Assembly (NCBI GenBank): GCA_964585685.1 | Contig: CAZPEP010000052.1 | Location: forward strand, 1-64,000 | Reading direction: 5' to 3' | Source: JALHVH01 sp964585685 | GTDB lineage: Bacteria; Acidobacteriota; Aminicenantia; Aminicenantales; Saccharicenantaceae | DNA length: 64,000 nt | In this document: positions 1 to 8,073 of the stretch, in pieces | Position numbering within the stretch: position 1 is the first letter of the stretch | Layout of the letters: every line of letters starts with the position of its first letter | The notes under the pieces: generated by a model | The model's input: only the letters and a program-made list of their open reading frames with translations | What the model was told of the DNA's origin: nothing | The model's database searches: none | Program-made: the position numbers and the translations under genes

Positions 1-315
1 GGCGATAATCTGCGGGCCCTTGTCCTTGGGCTTCCCCGAGCCGTCGAAGATGCGGCCGACGATATCTTCGGAAACGCCCAATTGCTGCGACCGCCCCAGG
101 AACCGGACGCGCGAGCCTTCGATGTCCAGTCCGACGGTGCCCTCGAAGACCTGGACCACGGCCCGCTCGGTCGAGACGTCGAGGACCTGGCCGCGGCGCC
201 GGCGGCCGCCGGAGGTCTCGATCTCGACGAGCTCGCCGAACTTGACGTCGACGATCCGCTCGACGATGACGAGCGGCCCGACGATGTTCGATACGGTTTG
301 GTATTCCTTGCGCAT
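1..315 (-). CDS. atpB: V-type ATP synthase subunit B, N-terminal part (runs off window)
   Basis: This is the non-catalytic nucleotide-binding subunit of the A/V-type rotary ATPase head. Only the first 105 codons are inside the window; the gene continues beyond base 1. The translation begins MRKEYQTVSNIVGPLVIVE, has the N-terminal beta-barrel fold region (VKFGELVEI, VQVFEGTVGLD) and reaches the GRIFDGSGKP motif that precedes the nucleotide-binding domain, as in NtpB. It starts 8 bases after the stop of subunit A, in the usual A-B order, so it is the ninth gene of the operon. Identity is firm; the remainder, and the expected subunit D, cannot be seen. Confidence 0.93.
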   Translation of the reverse strand, partial: MRKEYQTVSNIVGPLVIVERIVDVKFGELVEIETSGGRRRRGQVLDVSTERAVVQVFEGTVGLDIEGSRVRFLGRSQQLGVSEDIVGRIFDGSGKPKDKGPQIIA

Positions 316-323
316 GGGACCTC

Positions 324-2087
324 TCAATCCTGACCCCGGAGGAGCTTCGCGAGCGCCTCGTCGAGCGCGGCCGGGGCTTCGTTGAGCCGCGCCTCGTCCT
401 CGGGGAGGAACTTCATCTTGGCGATCCCCGCCCGTTCGGCCAGGCCGAGGATCTTGTCGAGCTCGACGCCATCCTCGACGGCCTTGAGAGCCGAGCGGTG
501 GAACCGGAGGATGGCCTGGAGCATCAGGTACTGCTTGCGGAGGGACGTGTAGGTGTCCTGGGGGTGGAACGCGTTCTGGTGGAGGAAGTCCTCGCGGATG
601 GAACGGGCCGACTCCAGGACGAGCCGGTCCTTCGCCGACAAGGACTCTACGCCGACCAGGCGCGAGATCTCGAGGAGTTCGCTCTCGAGCTCGAGCAAGT
701 GCATGGCCTCCCGGCTGATGTCGACGAAGTCCTCGGCGACGTGGGCGGCCAGGTATTTGCGGGTGTTGTCCTTGTAGAGCGAATAGCTGAGGAGCCAATT
801 GATGGCCGGGAAGTGGCGGGCGTTGGCCAGGTGGTCGTCGAGGGCCCAGAAGACCTTGACGACCTTGAGCGTGGCCTGGACGACCGGGTCGGACAGGTCG
901 CCGCCCGGGGGGCTGACGGCCCCGATGACGCTCAGGGCGCCCGCCCGACGGTCGCGGCCTAGGCAGACGACGCGGCCGGCCCGCTCGTAGAACTCGGCGA
1001 TGCGGCTCGCGAGATAGGCAGGATACCCCTCCTCGCCCGGCATCTCCTCCATCCGGCCGGATATCTCGCGCAAGGCCTCGGCCCAGCGGCTCGAGGAGTC
1101 GGCCATCAGGGCCACGGAATAGCCCATGTCACGGAAATACTCGGCGATGGTCATGCCCGTGTAGATGGAAGCCTCGCGGGCTGCGACGGGCATGTTCGAC
1201 GTGTTGGCGATGATGACGGTCCGCTCGAGGAGCGGCCGCCCCGTCCGGGGGTCCTTGAGCTCGGGGAAGCTCAGGAGAAGGTCAGCAACCTCGTTGCCCC
1301 GCTCGCCGCAGGCGACGAAGACGATGACCTGGGCGTCGGACCACTTGGCCAACTGGTGCTGGACGACGGTCTTACCGCTGCCGAAGGGCCCCGGGACGCA
1401 AGCCGTCCCGCCCTTGGCCAGCGGGAAGAGCATGTCGATGACCCTCTGTCCGGTGACGAGCGGCTCCTCCGGCATGACACGTTCGGCCACGGTCCGCTGG
1501 CGCCGTATGGACCACGTCTGGAACATCGGGAGGTCCTTCGTCCCGTCCGCGGTCGCGATACGAACCACGGTCTCGGCGACGCCGAAGCTCCCCGCCTTGA
1601 TCTCGACAACCTTTCCGGCGCAGCCTTCCGGAACCAGAACCCGGTGGAGGATGAGCAGCGTCTCCTGGACCTCGCCGAGGACGTCCCCCTCCCCGACCTC
1701 ATCACCGGCCTTGCAGGCGGGCTTGAAATCCCAGGCCTTGGCCCGGTCGAGCGAGGGCATCTCGACGCCGCGCATGACGAAGTCGCCCGTCTTCGCCCGG
1801 ATCCCGTCGAGCGGCCTCTGGATGCCGTCGTAGATCGAGCCGAGGAGGCCCGGCCCGAGCTCGACGCTCAGCGGCCGCCCGGTCAGCGAGACCGGTTCCC
1901 CCGGCCCGACGCCCGTCGTGTCCTCGTAGACCTGGATGTAGGCCCGGTCCTCCTTGAGCTCGATGATCTCGCCGATCAGGCCGAGTCTCCCGATCCTGAC
2001 CATGTCGTACATCTTGGCGCCGAAGCAGTCGGAGGCGACGACGAGCGGCCCGGCCACGCGAACGATCTTTCCTTCTTGCATGTTCAT
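324..2087 (-). CDS. atpA: V-type ATP synthase catalytic subunit A
   Basis: Catalytic subunit of the V1 head, binding and hydrolysing (or making) ATP. The protein has 587 residues, the usual size of the bacterial/archaeal A subunit. The Walker A motif PGPFGSGKT lies at residues 232-240, preceded by the RVIDMLFPLAKGGTACVPG approach typical of A subunits. GERGNE and the RWAEALREISGRMEEMPGE catalytic stretch follow. The long non-homologous insert that separates A from B subunits is present at about 110-200. The start at 2087 has a GGAAGGG ribosome site and overlaps the stop of subunit F by four bases (ATGA), implying translational coupling. Identity is certain at family level. Confidence 0.97.
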   Translation of the reverse strand: MNMQEGKIVRVAGPLVVASDCFGAKMYDMVRIGRLGLIGEIIELKEDRAYIQVYEDTTGVGPGEPVSLTGRPLSVELGPGLLGSIYDGIQRPLDGIRAKTGDFVMRGVEMPSLDRAKAWDFKPACKAGDEVGEGDVLGEVQETLLILHRVLVPEGCAGKVVEIKAGSFGVAETVVRIATADGTKDLPMFQTWSIRRQRTVAERVMPEEPLVTGQRVIDMLFPLAKGGTACVPGPFGSGKTVVQHQLAKWSDAQVIVFVACGERGNEVADLLLSFPELKDPRTGRPLLERTVIIANTSNMPVAAREASIYTGMTIAEYFRDMGYSVALMADSSSRWAEALREISGRMEEMPGEEGYPAYLASRIAEFYERAGRVVCLGRDRRAGALSVIGAVSPPGGDLSDPVVQATLKVVKVFWALDDHLANARHFPAINWLLSYSLYKDNTRKYLAAHVAEDFVDISREAMHLLELESELLEISRLVGVESLSAKDRLVLESARSIREDFLHQNAFHPQDTYTSLRKQYLMLQAILRFHRSALKAVEDGVELDKILGLAERAGIAKMKFLPEDEARLNEAPAALDEALAKLLRGQD

Positions 2088-2416
2088 CCCTTCCGTTTCA
2101 CCAGCGCGTCCGAGCCCGTGGCCCGAACGGCCATTTCCCTCAGCCTCGCCTCAAGATGGTCCGAGGCCGCCCTGTAGTCCGAAAAGCCCACGATGACGGG
2201 ACTGAATTTCCGGCCGAGCGCCTCCCGTTCCTCCTTGAGGGGCCCGAAGAAGCTCTCGTGGAGGAGGCAGAGGCCGTAATTCTCTTTTTCGAGGAGGGCC
2301 AGAACGGCCCGCGCCTCGTCGAGGTTCGCAGGCGAAAAAGCCTTGACGCCGAGGGCCCGGAAGCCGAAGAGGAGCCCGGCGTCCCCGACGATCGCGACCT
2401 TCATCCCGTCAGACAT
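2084..2416 (-). CDS. atpF: V-type ATP synthase subunit F
   Basis: Small central-stalk subunit of the V1 part (NtpG in Enterococcus naming). It has 110 residues, normal for the family, starting MSDGMKVAIVGDAGLLFGFRALGVK, the Rossmann-like beginning typical of subunit F. A second ATG at codon 5 (2404) may be the true start, since family members usually begin at MKxAxxGD. Its start overlaps the end of subunit C and its stop overlaps the start of subunit A, so the three genes are translationally linked. Assignment rests on sequence style plus the C-F-A position, which is standard for these operons. Confidence 0.88.
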   Translation of the reverse strand: MSDGMKVAIVGDAGLLFGFRALGVKAFSPANLDEARAVLALLEKENYGLCLLHESFFGPLKEEREALGRKFSPVIVGFSDYRAASDHLEARLREMAVRATGSDALVKRKG

Positions 2417-3194
2417 AGGTATCGCTGATCCTTTCCCCGATGAGGGCGGCCGGGAGCCCGTTGATCTTGCCGGAGGTTACGACGCGGACGAGGTGCATCT
2501 CGTGCCGTTTCGCCAGCCCGTAGGCATAGACCGGCTCCGGGCCAAAAACCATGGTGAGCGCGGGCCGGAGGCCGGCCATCAGGAGGTCCTCGATGCCCCG
2601 CTCGAGGTCGACGAACGTCTCCCGCTCCACGAGCGCCCGCACGGCGCTTTCCCAAATGACGGCGTAGGGCGTCGGCGCGAGCTGCGCCCCGATCTCGGCG
2701 TCCGGCGCTGTGTAGCCCCGGACGAAGACGCCTTCGTCAAGGAAGCCACCGCGGAGGGCCAGGACCCCGAATTTATCTTCCGTAAGCCCGAGCCGCCGGG
2801 CGCGCAGAAAGATCTTGATGTTCCCCAGGTCGACCGCGCGCCGGAGGTGGTCCGTGATAAAGGAACTGCCGAGGCCGTCGGCCAAAACGAGCGCCCGATG
2901 GGGGCGGGAGTCCAGGCCGATGATCCCCGGGATGCCCGTATCAGACAGGAGCTCGGCGAGCAGGGCTTCGAGACAGGCCCTCTCCCCCTCGAGCGCCGCG
3001 TCCAGCCCAAACGCCGTCCGCACATCCGCGAAGCCGTCGAGGAAACGGCCGGCCTCGCAGAGCGCCTTCAGCGCCGATGGGAGGTCCGGGGCGCCGGCGG
3101 CCTCGCGGAAGACGGCCTTGCCGACGAGCCGCGTCTCAAGGGCGCGGACGCGTCCGATGGCGTAGGCGTAATCGAGGGGAGAGCGTCGTTTCAT
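2409..3194 (-). CDS. atpC: V-type ATP synthase subunit C
   Basis: Socket subunit (d/C type) that joins the central stalk to the membrane ring. The 261-residue protein is mostly helical and opens DYAYAIGRVRALETRLV, which matches the YxxaxaRvRaxExxLl signature of subunit C. The end has the VRVVTSGKINGLP motif seen at the C terminus of the family (usually LRiilsgKxnglp). Members are commonly around 330-350 residues, so this one is short, lacking roughly one helical repeat. It overlaps subunit E upstream (4 bases) and F downstream (8 bases). Family assignment is good; the shortness is an observation worth comparing with close relatives. Confidence 0.85.
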   Translation of the reverse strand: MKRRSPLDYAYAIGRVRALETRLVGKAVFREAAGAPDLPSALKALCEAGRFLDGFADVRTAFGLDAALEGERACLEALLAELLSDTGIPGIIGLDSRPHRALVLADGLGSSFITDHLRRAVDLGNIKIFLRARRLGLTEDKFGVLALRGGFLDEGVFVRGYTAPDAEIGAQLAPTPYAVIWESAVRALVERETFVDLERGIEDLLMAGLRPALTMVFGPEPVYAYGLAKRHEMHLVRVVTSGKINGLPAALIGERISDTYV

Positions 3195-3607
3195 ATCTTC
3201 AGGATCTCGGCAATCGTGTTTTCCAAGCCGGGCCGGATCTCCTCCAGGAGCTTCGCCCGCTCGAACGGCTCTTCGGTCTCCCCGTCCCGGGAGACGATCG
3301 TCTTCGATAGGGCACGGTCCCGGAAGCGCTCCTTGGTGAGCGCCTGTCCGATGGCCTCGTCGACCAGGGCCTTGCGGGCGGCGAGGAGTTCGATCCGTCG
3401 TTCGAGGCGCGCCTGGGTCACGATCCGGCCGGCTTCGAGAGCGGCCTCGTTCCCCGCCTCGCGCCGCACGGTCTCAGCCTGGATTTCGCCCAGGCGCTGC
3501 TCCGCCTGAAGCAGGCCTTCGGCCTTCAGACGGTACTCCTCCAGGATGCGGCCGGCCTCGGCCCGGGCGTCGCCCAAGACCTTGGCGATGATGATGTCCA
3601 GGCTCAT
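3191..3607 (-). CDS. atpE: V-type ATP synthase subunit E (short)
   Basis: Peripheral-stalk subunit E, which pairs with subunit G to hold the head against rotation. The first 100 residues are charged and helical (DARAEAGRILEEYRLKAEGLL onward), consistent with the coiled-coil half of E. At 138 residues the protein is much shorter than the usual 180-200, so the C-terminal globular part is reduced. No frame shift is visible: both stop and start overlap or nearly touch neighbours (4-base overlap with C, 8-base gap to K), so the short form looks genuine. Assignment depends largely on operon position between K and C. Confidence 0.78.
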   Translation of the reverse strand: MSLDIIIAKVLGDARAEAGRILEEYRLKAEGLLQAEQRLGEIQAETVRREAGNEAALEAGRIVTQARLERRIELLAARKALVDEAIGQALTKERFRDRALSKTIVSRDGETEEPFERAKLLEEIRPGLENTIAEILKI

Positions 3608-3615
3608 GGTCCGGC

Positions 3616-4092
3616 TTACGGGAGCTTGATGCCGTTGAGGAGCAGGACCGTGGCCAAGAGCCCGAGGACCGCATAGGTCTCGACGAGGGCGCCCATGACC
3701 AGCGGCTTGACCGATTCTTTGGGTTGCTTGGCGACCATGTAGACGCCCGCCGTGCAGACCTTGCCCTGGTGGATGGCCGAGACGAGCCCGGCGAAGGCCA
3801 CGGGCATGCAGGCGATGAAGATCGCCAGGCCCTGGGAGAAGGTCGGTTGGAGGACGGCCCCGGAGATGAGCCCTAGTTTGAGGATGACCAGGAACCCGCT
3901 CAGAAACCCGTAGATGCCCTGCGTCCCCGGAAGAGCGACGAGAAGGAGGACGCTCCCGAACTTGCCCGGGTCCTCGCTCATGACACCGCTCGCGGCCTGG
4001 CCGGCCAAGCCGACGCCGATAGCGGACCCGATGCCGGCCAGGATGACCGCCAGGGCCCCGCCGCCGATTGCCAACAATAATCCGAGAGTCAT
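3616..4092 (-). CDS. atpK: V-type ATP synthase proteolipid subunit K (two-hairpin, Na+-type residues)
   Basis: Membrane rotor-ring subunit that carries the coupling ion. The 158-residue protein has four membrane segments arranged as two hairpins. The first hairpin has LPGTQG (L54, T57, Q58) and the second has HQGK (Q109) and LVETYAVLG (E138). Known structural work on the Enterococcus hirae ring places sodium on L61, T64, Q65, Q110 and E139; all five have counterparts here at matching spacing. I therefore infer sodium rather than proton coupling. Only one carboxylate serves the two hairpins, as in E. hirae. It lies between I and E in the operon. Confidence 0.94.
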   Translation of the reverse strand: MTLGLLLAIGGGALAVILAGIGSAIGVGLAGQAASGVMSEDPGKFGSVLLLVALPGTQGIYGFLSGFLVILKLGLISGAVLQPTFSQGLAIFIACMPVAFAGLVSAIHQGKVCTAGVYMVAKQPKESVKPLVMGALVETYAVLGLLATVLLLNGIKLP

Positions 4093-4129
4093 ATGCGTAT
4101 GGCCTCCTTATCCCGATTTCCGCGACTCG

Positions 4130-6040
4130 TCATTCGACGAACTCGACATATTTGTTCTCGAGGCGGAGGGGCTTGAACGGCCGGCCGCCGCCCTTGTAGA
4201 ACTTCGTGAAGAACTCGACGAACTGGAGGCGCATCGAGTGGACGAAGCCCCCCAGAAAGCCGATGCCCAGGTTGAACAGGTGGCCGCCGAAGAAGATAAG
4301 CGGCGCCAGGACCCATCCGGCGACCGGGATGCGGAACGCCGTCTGTGTCAGGTTGTTGATGACCATGCCGATGACGCCCGTGGACAGGCCGAGAGCCAGG
4401 ATGCGGGAGTACGACAGTGTGTCGGCAACGTAGCCAGAAATGCCATAGAGACTGTAAAGGCCGCCGAAGAACCGGGAGAACGGGTTCCGGCTGGGCGCCG
4501 AGAAGAGAACGACGCCCGCGGCCCCGACGAGCGCCGCGACGCCCGCGGCCGGGTGTTTTGTCACAAAGTAGAGGAGGAGCGATGGGAGGAGGAGGAGCCA
4601 GCCCCCCTTGACGAAAATGGCCTCCGCATACGCCTTGTTCCTGAGGCCGCCGATCATGCTCAGGAACGTCCCGAACCAGACCTGAACGAAGCCCAGCGCC
4701 AGCGACAGCCCCAGGAACGGGATGGGGTCCTTCAGCGCATCGATGAGAAGGAGCTGGCGGATGGGGAACCCGAACCAGCCGCCGAACAGCGTGCCCAGGA
4801 TGATGTTGGAGATCCCGAGGTACAGGGCGAGCTTGGCGAACTGCTTCGCCCCGCCGCGCGGGCGGGCGAACTTCAGATAGAGGAGACTCAGGAGCGCGAT
4901 CAGGAATCCGTAACCGGCCTCGCTGACGCAGAGCCCGACGTAGATGAAGAAGAAGGGCGCGAGCGGGATCGTGGGATCGAGATAGCCGCGCTCGGGAAGC
5001 CCGTAGAGCTTCGTGATGATCTCGAACGGCCGGGCGGCCGGCGGGTTCTCCAGGAAGACCGGCGGGTCCTCTTCGGGGAGCGGCTCGCGGAAGCAGACCT
5101 GGGCGGCGTCGGAAATCGCTGCGACTTTTTTCTCCAGGCACTCTTTGTCCGCGCCCCGCACCCACCCCTCGATACAGCTCACGGCCTCGGTCTCGCCCAG
5201 GAGTCGGGCGGCCAGGGCCTTCTCCCGCTCGTTCATCAGAAGGTCATGGACCGACATCAGGGCCGGGGCATAAACAGCCATGGCTTTGATATCGGCCTCA
5301 AGGGCACCCTCGGCGGACGCCTTCCGGTCGCGCTCGAGCCTGTTCGCCACGAGCAGGTCCTCGATCCTTTCCCCGGGGCCCGCCGCCGCGGCCCACGCGT
5401 CGAGGTCGACCGGGATGGCACCGAGCTCCTCGAGGACGGCCTTGGCCTCGTCGACGGATTCTCGGGGGAAAATCGCGACAACGCGGCAGGAGCGCTTGTC
5501 CCGGGCAACGACCTCGAACCAGAGCGGGCCTTCCGCCGCCATCTCCTCGAGCCCCTCCGCTTCGGCGGCGGGGACGACGACGAGCCTGACCTCGGCCGTC
5601 CGCGTGCCGCGAAAGGCCTCGAGGGGCATGGCGACGTCTCGGAGCGGCTCGAGGAACTCGGCCTCCCGGTCCAAGGCCTTCATTCCGGCCGTCAGGGCAT
5701 TCCGTTCGGATTCGAGCCTTTCCAGCCCGTCGAGGACGCGGCCGTGACCGAAGCCAAGGGCCTGGGACTTCGCTTTTAGGGAAAGCTCGGGTTTGGGACG
5801 GAGGAGTCGTTTCAGGCCGGAGGTTTCGTCTAGAGCGGCAAACACGTCAAGGGCGTGTTTGAGCCGGACGAGGGTCCGGTCGGCGTCGGAGGCGTCGACT
5901 TCGGTTCGGCGCAGGTCGACCCCTTCGAGTCTCGTCTCCTCGAGGTGGACGAGCCCAGCCTCCTGGAGGGCCGACAAGAGCTCGGCTTTCCGCTCCGAGT
6001 GGACAAAAATGTGGACCTTGGAAACGGGGGCGACGGACAC
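4130..6040 (-). CDS. atpI: V-type ATP synthase subunit I (a-subunit homologue)
   Basis: Stator membrane subunit that forms the ion half-channels beside the K ring. It has 636 residues, in the normal 600-700 range. The N-terminal half is soluble and helical (opening VSKVHIFVHSERKAELLSALQ). From about residue 340 there are about eight hydrophobic segments, including PFFFIYVGLCVSEAGYGFL and the DTLSYSRILALGLSTGVIG segment, which carries the essential arginine of this family. The start is GTG at 6040, only four bases beyond the stop of the G-like gene. A long open frame on the opposite strand here is antisense shadow. Assignment is secure. Confidence 0.94.
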   Translation of the reverse strand: MSVAPVSKVHIFVHSERKAELLSALQEAGLVHLEETRLEGVDLRRTEVDASDADRTLVRLKHALDVFAALDETSGLKRLLRPKPELSLKAKSQALGFGHGRVLDGLERLESERNALTAGMKALDREAEFLEPLRDVAMPLEAFRGTRTAEVRLVVVPAAEAEGLEEMAAEGPLWFEVVARDKRSCRVVAIFPRESVDEAKAVLEELGAIPVDLDAWAAAAGPGERIEDLLVANRLERDRKASAEGALEADIKAMAVYAPALMSVHDLLMNEREKALAARLLGETEAVSCIEGWVRGADKECLEKKVAAISDAAQVCFREPLPEEDPPVFLENPPAARPFEIITKLYGLPERGYLDPTIPLAPFFFIYVGLCVSEAGYGFLIALLSLLYLKFARPRGGAKQFAKLALYLGISNIILGTLFGGWFGFPIRQLLLIDALKDPIPFLGLSLALGFVQVWFGTFLSMIGGLRNKAYAEAIFVKGGWLLLLPSLLLYFVTKHPAAGVAALVGAAGVVLFSAPSRNPFSRFFGGLYSLYGISGYVADTLSYSRILALGLSTGVIGMVINNLTQTAFRIPVAGWVLAPLIFFGGHLFNLGIGFLGGFVHSMRLQFVEFFTKFYKGGGRPFKPLRLENKYVEFVE

Positions 6041-6043
6041 GGG

Positions 6044-6403
6044 CTAAACCGAGCCTCCCTCGAGGACCGCGGCCAGGCGGCGCTCCGCCTCTTCGGCGGC
6101 GGCGGACATCCGGGGAGCGGCCTGGTCCCGTATCCGGACCTTTTCCCGTTCTGTTTCCGCCCGGATCCCTTCGGCTTGCTTCACGGCCTCGGCGACGGCG
6201 GAACGCTTCAGAGCGTCGGCGTCCTTCCGGGCCCCCTCCAGGAGCTCTCCCCGGGCCTTCCGGGCGGACTCCTGAGCGGCCTGGATGAGGCTTGGGCCTT
6301 CCTTCTCGCGGGCGTCCCGGACGATGGCGGCAGCCTCTTCCTCGGCCTTGCGTATCCTGTCCAGGGCGGCCTGCGCGTCGACGGTCGCTTTCATATCGTT
6401 CAT
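6044..6403 (-). CDS. V-type ATP synthase G/H-like peripheral stalk subunit
   Basis: This is a 119-residue, nearly all-helical protein rich in Ala, Glu, Lys and Arg (DARAEKEG-type heptads), as expected for the G subunit that forms a coiled coil with E. There is no diagnostic motif, so the call rests on composition, size and position just upstream of subunit I, where G-type subunits (NtpF/AhaH) normally lie. I chose ATG at 6403 because AGGAAG sits six bases upstream. An in-frame start 36 bases earlier (6439) lacks such a site. It ends with TAG four bases before the GTG of atpI. Confidence 0.75.
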   Translation of the reverse strand: MNDMKATVDAQAALDRIRKAEEEAAAIVRDAREKEGPSLIQAAQESARKARGELLEGARKDADALKRSAVAEAVKQAEGIRAETEREKVRIRDQAAPRMSAAAEEAERRLAAVLEGGSV

Positions 6404-6462
6404 CTTTCTTCCTAGCTTAAGCAGGGAATTATAACCCAACGGCCCCGCATGGGGAAGGGCTT

Positions 6463-7230
6463 TCAGGGCAGGAACGTATCCTGCAGATAGAAAGACCCCG
6501 GGGCCGGCCGCCTTTTTTCAGCCTTCCTTTCGAGCCCGCGCATGAGCGACCGGCGGTCGCTGGGAGGAGTTTTGAAGAATAAAATGGCGCCGGCCTCGAA
6601 AAGCTTCCGAAGGAAGAGGAGGGGCATCCCCTTCTCTATAGAGAGGATGATCTCCCCGCCGCCCGCCCGCGCCGCCTCGGGGAGGGAGGCCATAAAGTCC
6701 AGGTCCTGGTCCTCTAGGGCCTTGTCGGACAGGTGGATGCGGGCGCCCGCGGAAGCGAGCCCGGCGAGGTCCTCGAGGAGGGCGCCGTGATGGTAATAGA
6801 CCAGGTATCCGCCTCCGGCTTTGGCCGCTCCGGCCAACTCCGACAGTGCCGGCAGGTCGATGGCCCGCTCCCGGTTGGAGACGTGAAGGATAACGCCGTC
6901 CCGGGCCAGATCTCCGTGCCGGTCTCCGAGGGGGCCGCTCACGATGAGGGCTACCTCTGCCCCGCCGCGGGCGCAGGCTTTGGCGACCAGGACGAGCTCC
7001 GAGGCGTCGGGCCGGGCCTCGTCGGATGTGAAAATATTGGCTCCGGCTTCGGCGAGCCACTCGATCTCCGAGACCCCGAACTTGCCGGTGTCCAGGACGC
7101 CGAAGCGCGTCCGTCGTGCTTTCGCCGCCCGGGCGGCATCCAGGAGCTCCTCGAAGGTGTTCAAGTCGTCGCGGATGATGAGCTCACGGCCCCGGCCGAT
7201 CCTGTCAATGAGTTCGTACGCGCCTGTCAT
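6463..7230 (-). CDS. Uncharacterised protein leading the V-ATPase operon
   Basis: I do not recognise this 255-residue protein. It alternates short hydrophobic strands (RELIIRDD, RTRFGVLD, GANIFTSD, AEVALIVS, DGVILHVS, GYLVYYHH, ARIHLSD, GEIILSI, AILFFK) with amphipathic helices, so a TIM-barrel-like beta/alpha fold is likely. No signal peptide, membrane segment or known catalytic motif is seen; the Tyr-Tyr-His-His near residue 150 might be functional. It is the first gene after the promoter at 7251-7279 and lies 59 bases upstream of the G-like gene, so it is co-transcribed with the ATPase. ATG at 7230 is preferred over 7260, which has no ribosome site and lies too close to the promoter. Confidence 0.6.
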   Translation of the reverse strand: MTGAYELIDRIGRGRELIIRDDLNTFEELLDAARAAKARRTRFGVLDTGKFGVSEIEWLAEAGANIFTSDEARPDASELVLVAKACARGGAEVALIVSGPLGDRHGDLARDGVILHVSNRERAIDLPALSELAGAAKAGGGYLVYYHHGALLEDLAGLASAGARIHLSDKALEDQDLDFMASLPEAARAGGGEIILSIEKGMPLLFLRKLFEAGAILFFKTPPSDRRSLMRGLERKAEKRRPAPGSFYLQDTFLP

Positions 7231-7250
7231 GATCTTATTCCGGAATGAAA

Positions 7251-7279
7251 ACATTAACATCCGGGGGAAGGGCTGTCAA
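7251..7279 (-). promoter_or_regulatory. Promoter of V-ATPase operon
   Basis: On the minus strand TTGACA (7274-7279) is followed after 17 bases by TAATGT (7251-7256). The predicted start of transcription is near 7244, about 14 bases before the ATG at 7230. It lies back to back with the queC promoter. Confidence 0.65.
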
Positions 7280-7322
7280 TCCTTCGTGCGGCGATCTTTC
7301 CGCGGGAGGGAAATAGCTGTCC

Positions 7323-7351
7323 TTGAAAAGGGGTGCTTACTGCCCTATCAT
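7323..7351 (+). promoter_or_regulatory. Promoter of queCDE
   Basis: TTGAAA (7323-7328), a 17-base spacer and TATCAT (7346-7351). Transcription should begin near 7358, only about eight bases before the queC ATG at 7366, leaving no room for a preQ1 riboswitch. Confidence 0.6.
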
Positions 7352-7365
7352 GGGGTACAGAGATC

Positions 7366-8073
7366 ATGAAATCCTGCGTCGTCCTGTTCTCCGGCGGCAT
7401 CGATTCCACGACGGCCCTATATTGGGCGAAGAAGCGCTTTGAACGGGTCTACCCGCTGACCTTCGATTACGGGCAGAGGCATCGGATCGAGGTCCGGATG
7501 GCGAAAAGGGCAGCGCGTAAGCTCGGCTTGGAACCGGTCGTGATCAAGATCGACCTCGGCCAGGTCGGGGGGTCGGCGCTCACGGATCCCTCCATCGGCG
7601 TTCCCAAGCATAAGGATCTGGGCAGGCTCAAGGCCGGCACGCCGACGACCTACGTCCCGTTCCGCAACGGTATCCTGCTGGCGGTCGCCGCCGCCTGGGC
7701 CGAGGCGCGCGGCATCCCCGACCTCGTCTGCGGCTTCAACGTCGTCGATTCGCCGAATTACCCGGATACGCGGCGCGGATTCGTCCGGGCGATGGAAAAG
7801 GCCGTCAACGCGGGGACGCGGGCCGCCTTCGGCGCGCCCCGGATGCGCATCCTCGCGCCGTTCGTCGGCCTCACGAAGTCGGAGATCATCCGGAAGGGCC
7901 TCGCCCTCGGTGCGGATTACTCGCACTCCGTATCCTGCTATTCAGGCGGCGAGGCGCCGTGCGGCGCCTGCTCGTCCTGCCTGCTCAGGGCGCGGGCGTG
8001 GAAGGAAGCGGGCCGCGAAGACCCGCTCATCGCGAGACTGCGAAAGGGAGGAAAGCCATGGGCTGGACGCTGA
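7366..8073 (+). CDS. queC: 7-cyano-7-deazaguanine synthase QueC
   Basis: Converts 7-carboxy-7-deazaguanine with ammonia and ATP into preQ0, the base precursor of queuosine in tRNA. The 235-residue protein has the PP-loop SGGIDST near the N terminus, TFDYGQRH, and the zinc-binding Cys cluster VSCYSGG...PCGACSSC near the C terminus. ATG at 7366 begins MKSCVVLFSGGIDS, the normal QueC start; an upstream in-frame start at 7333 would lie inside the promoter. The gene overlaps queD by 16 bases. With queD and queE downstream it gives the complete route from carboxy-tetrahydropterin synthesis to preQ0, and queF lies nearby on the other strand. Confidence 0.97.
   Translation: MKSCVVLFSGGIDSTTALYWAKKRFERVYPLTFDYGQRHRIEVRMAKRAARKLGLEPVVIKIDLGQVGGSALTDPSIGVPKHKDLGRLKAGTPTTYVPFRNGILLAVAAAWAEARGIPDLVCGFNVVDSPNYPDTRRGFVRAMEKAVNAGTRAAFGAPRMRILAPFVGLTKSEIIRKGLALGADYSHSVSCYSGGEAPCGACSSCLLRARAWKEAGREDPLIARLRKGGKPWAGR

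Noticed and set aside
3914..5779. 621-codon open frame on the plus strand
   Set aside because: Antisense to the V-ATPase I subunit; composition (Glu, Arg, Gln, Asp-rich) is the usual mirror of a GC-rich gene, with no motif or ribosome site.
7323..7365. preQ1 riboswitch before queC
   Set aside because: Promoter and start codon are too close for an aptamer.
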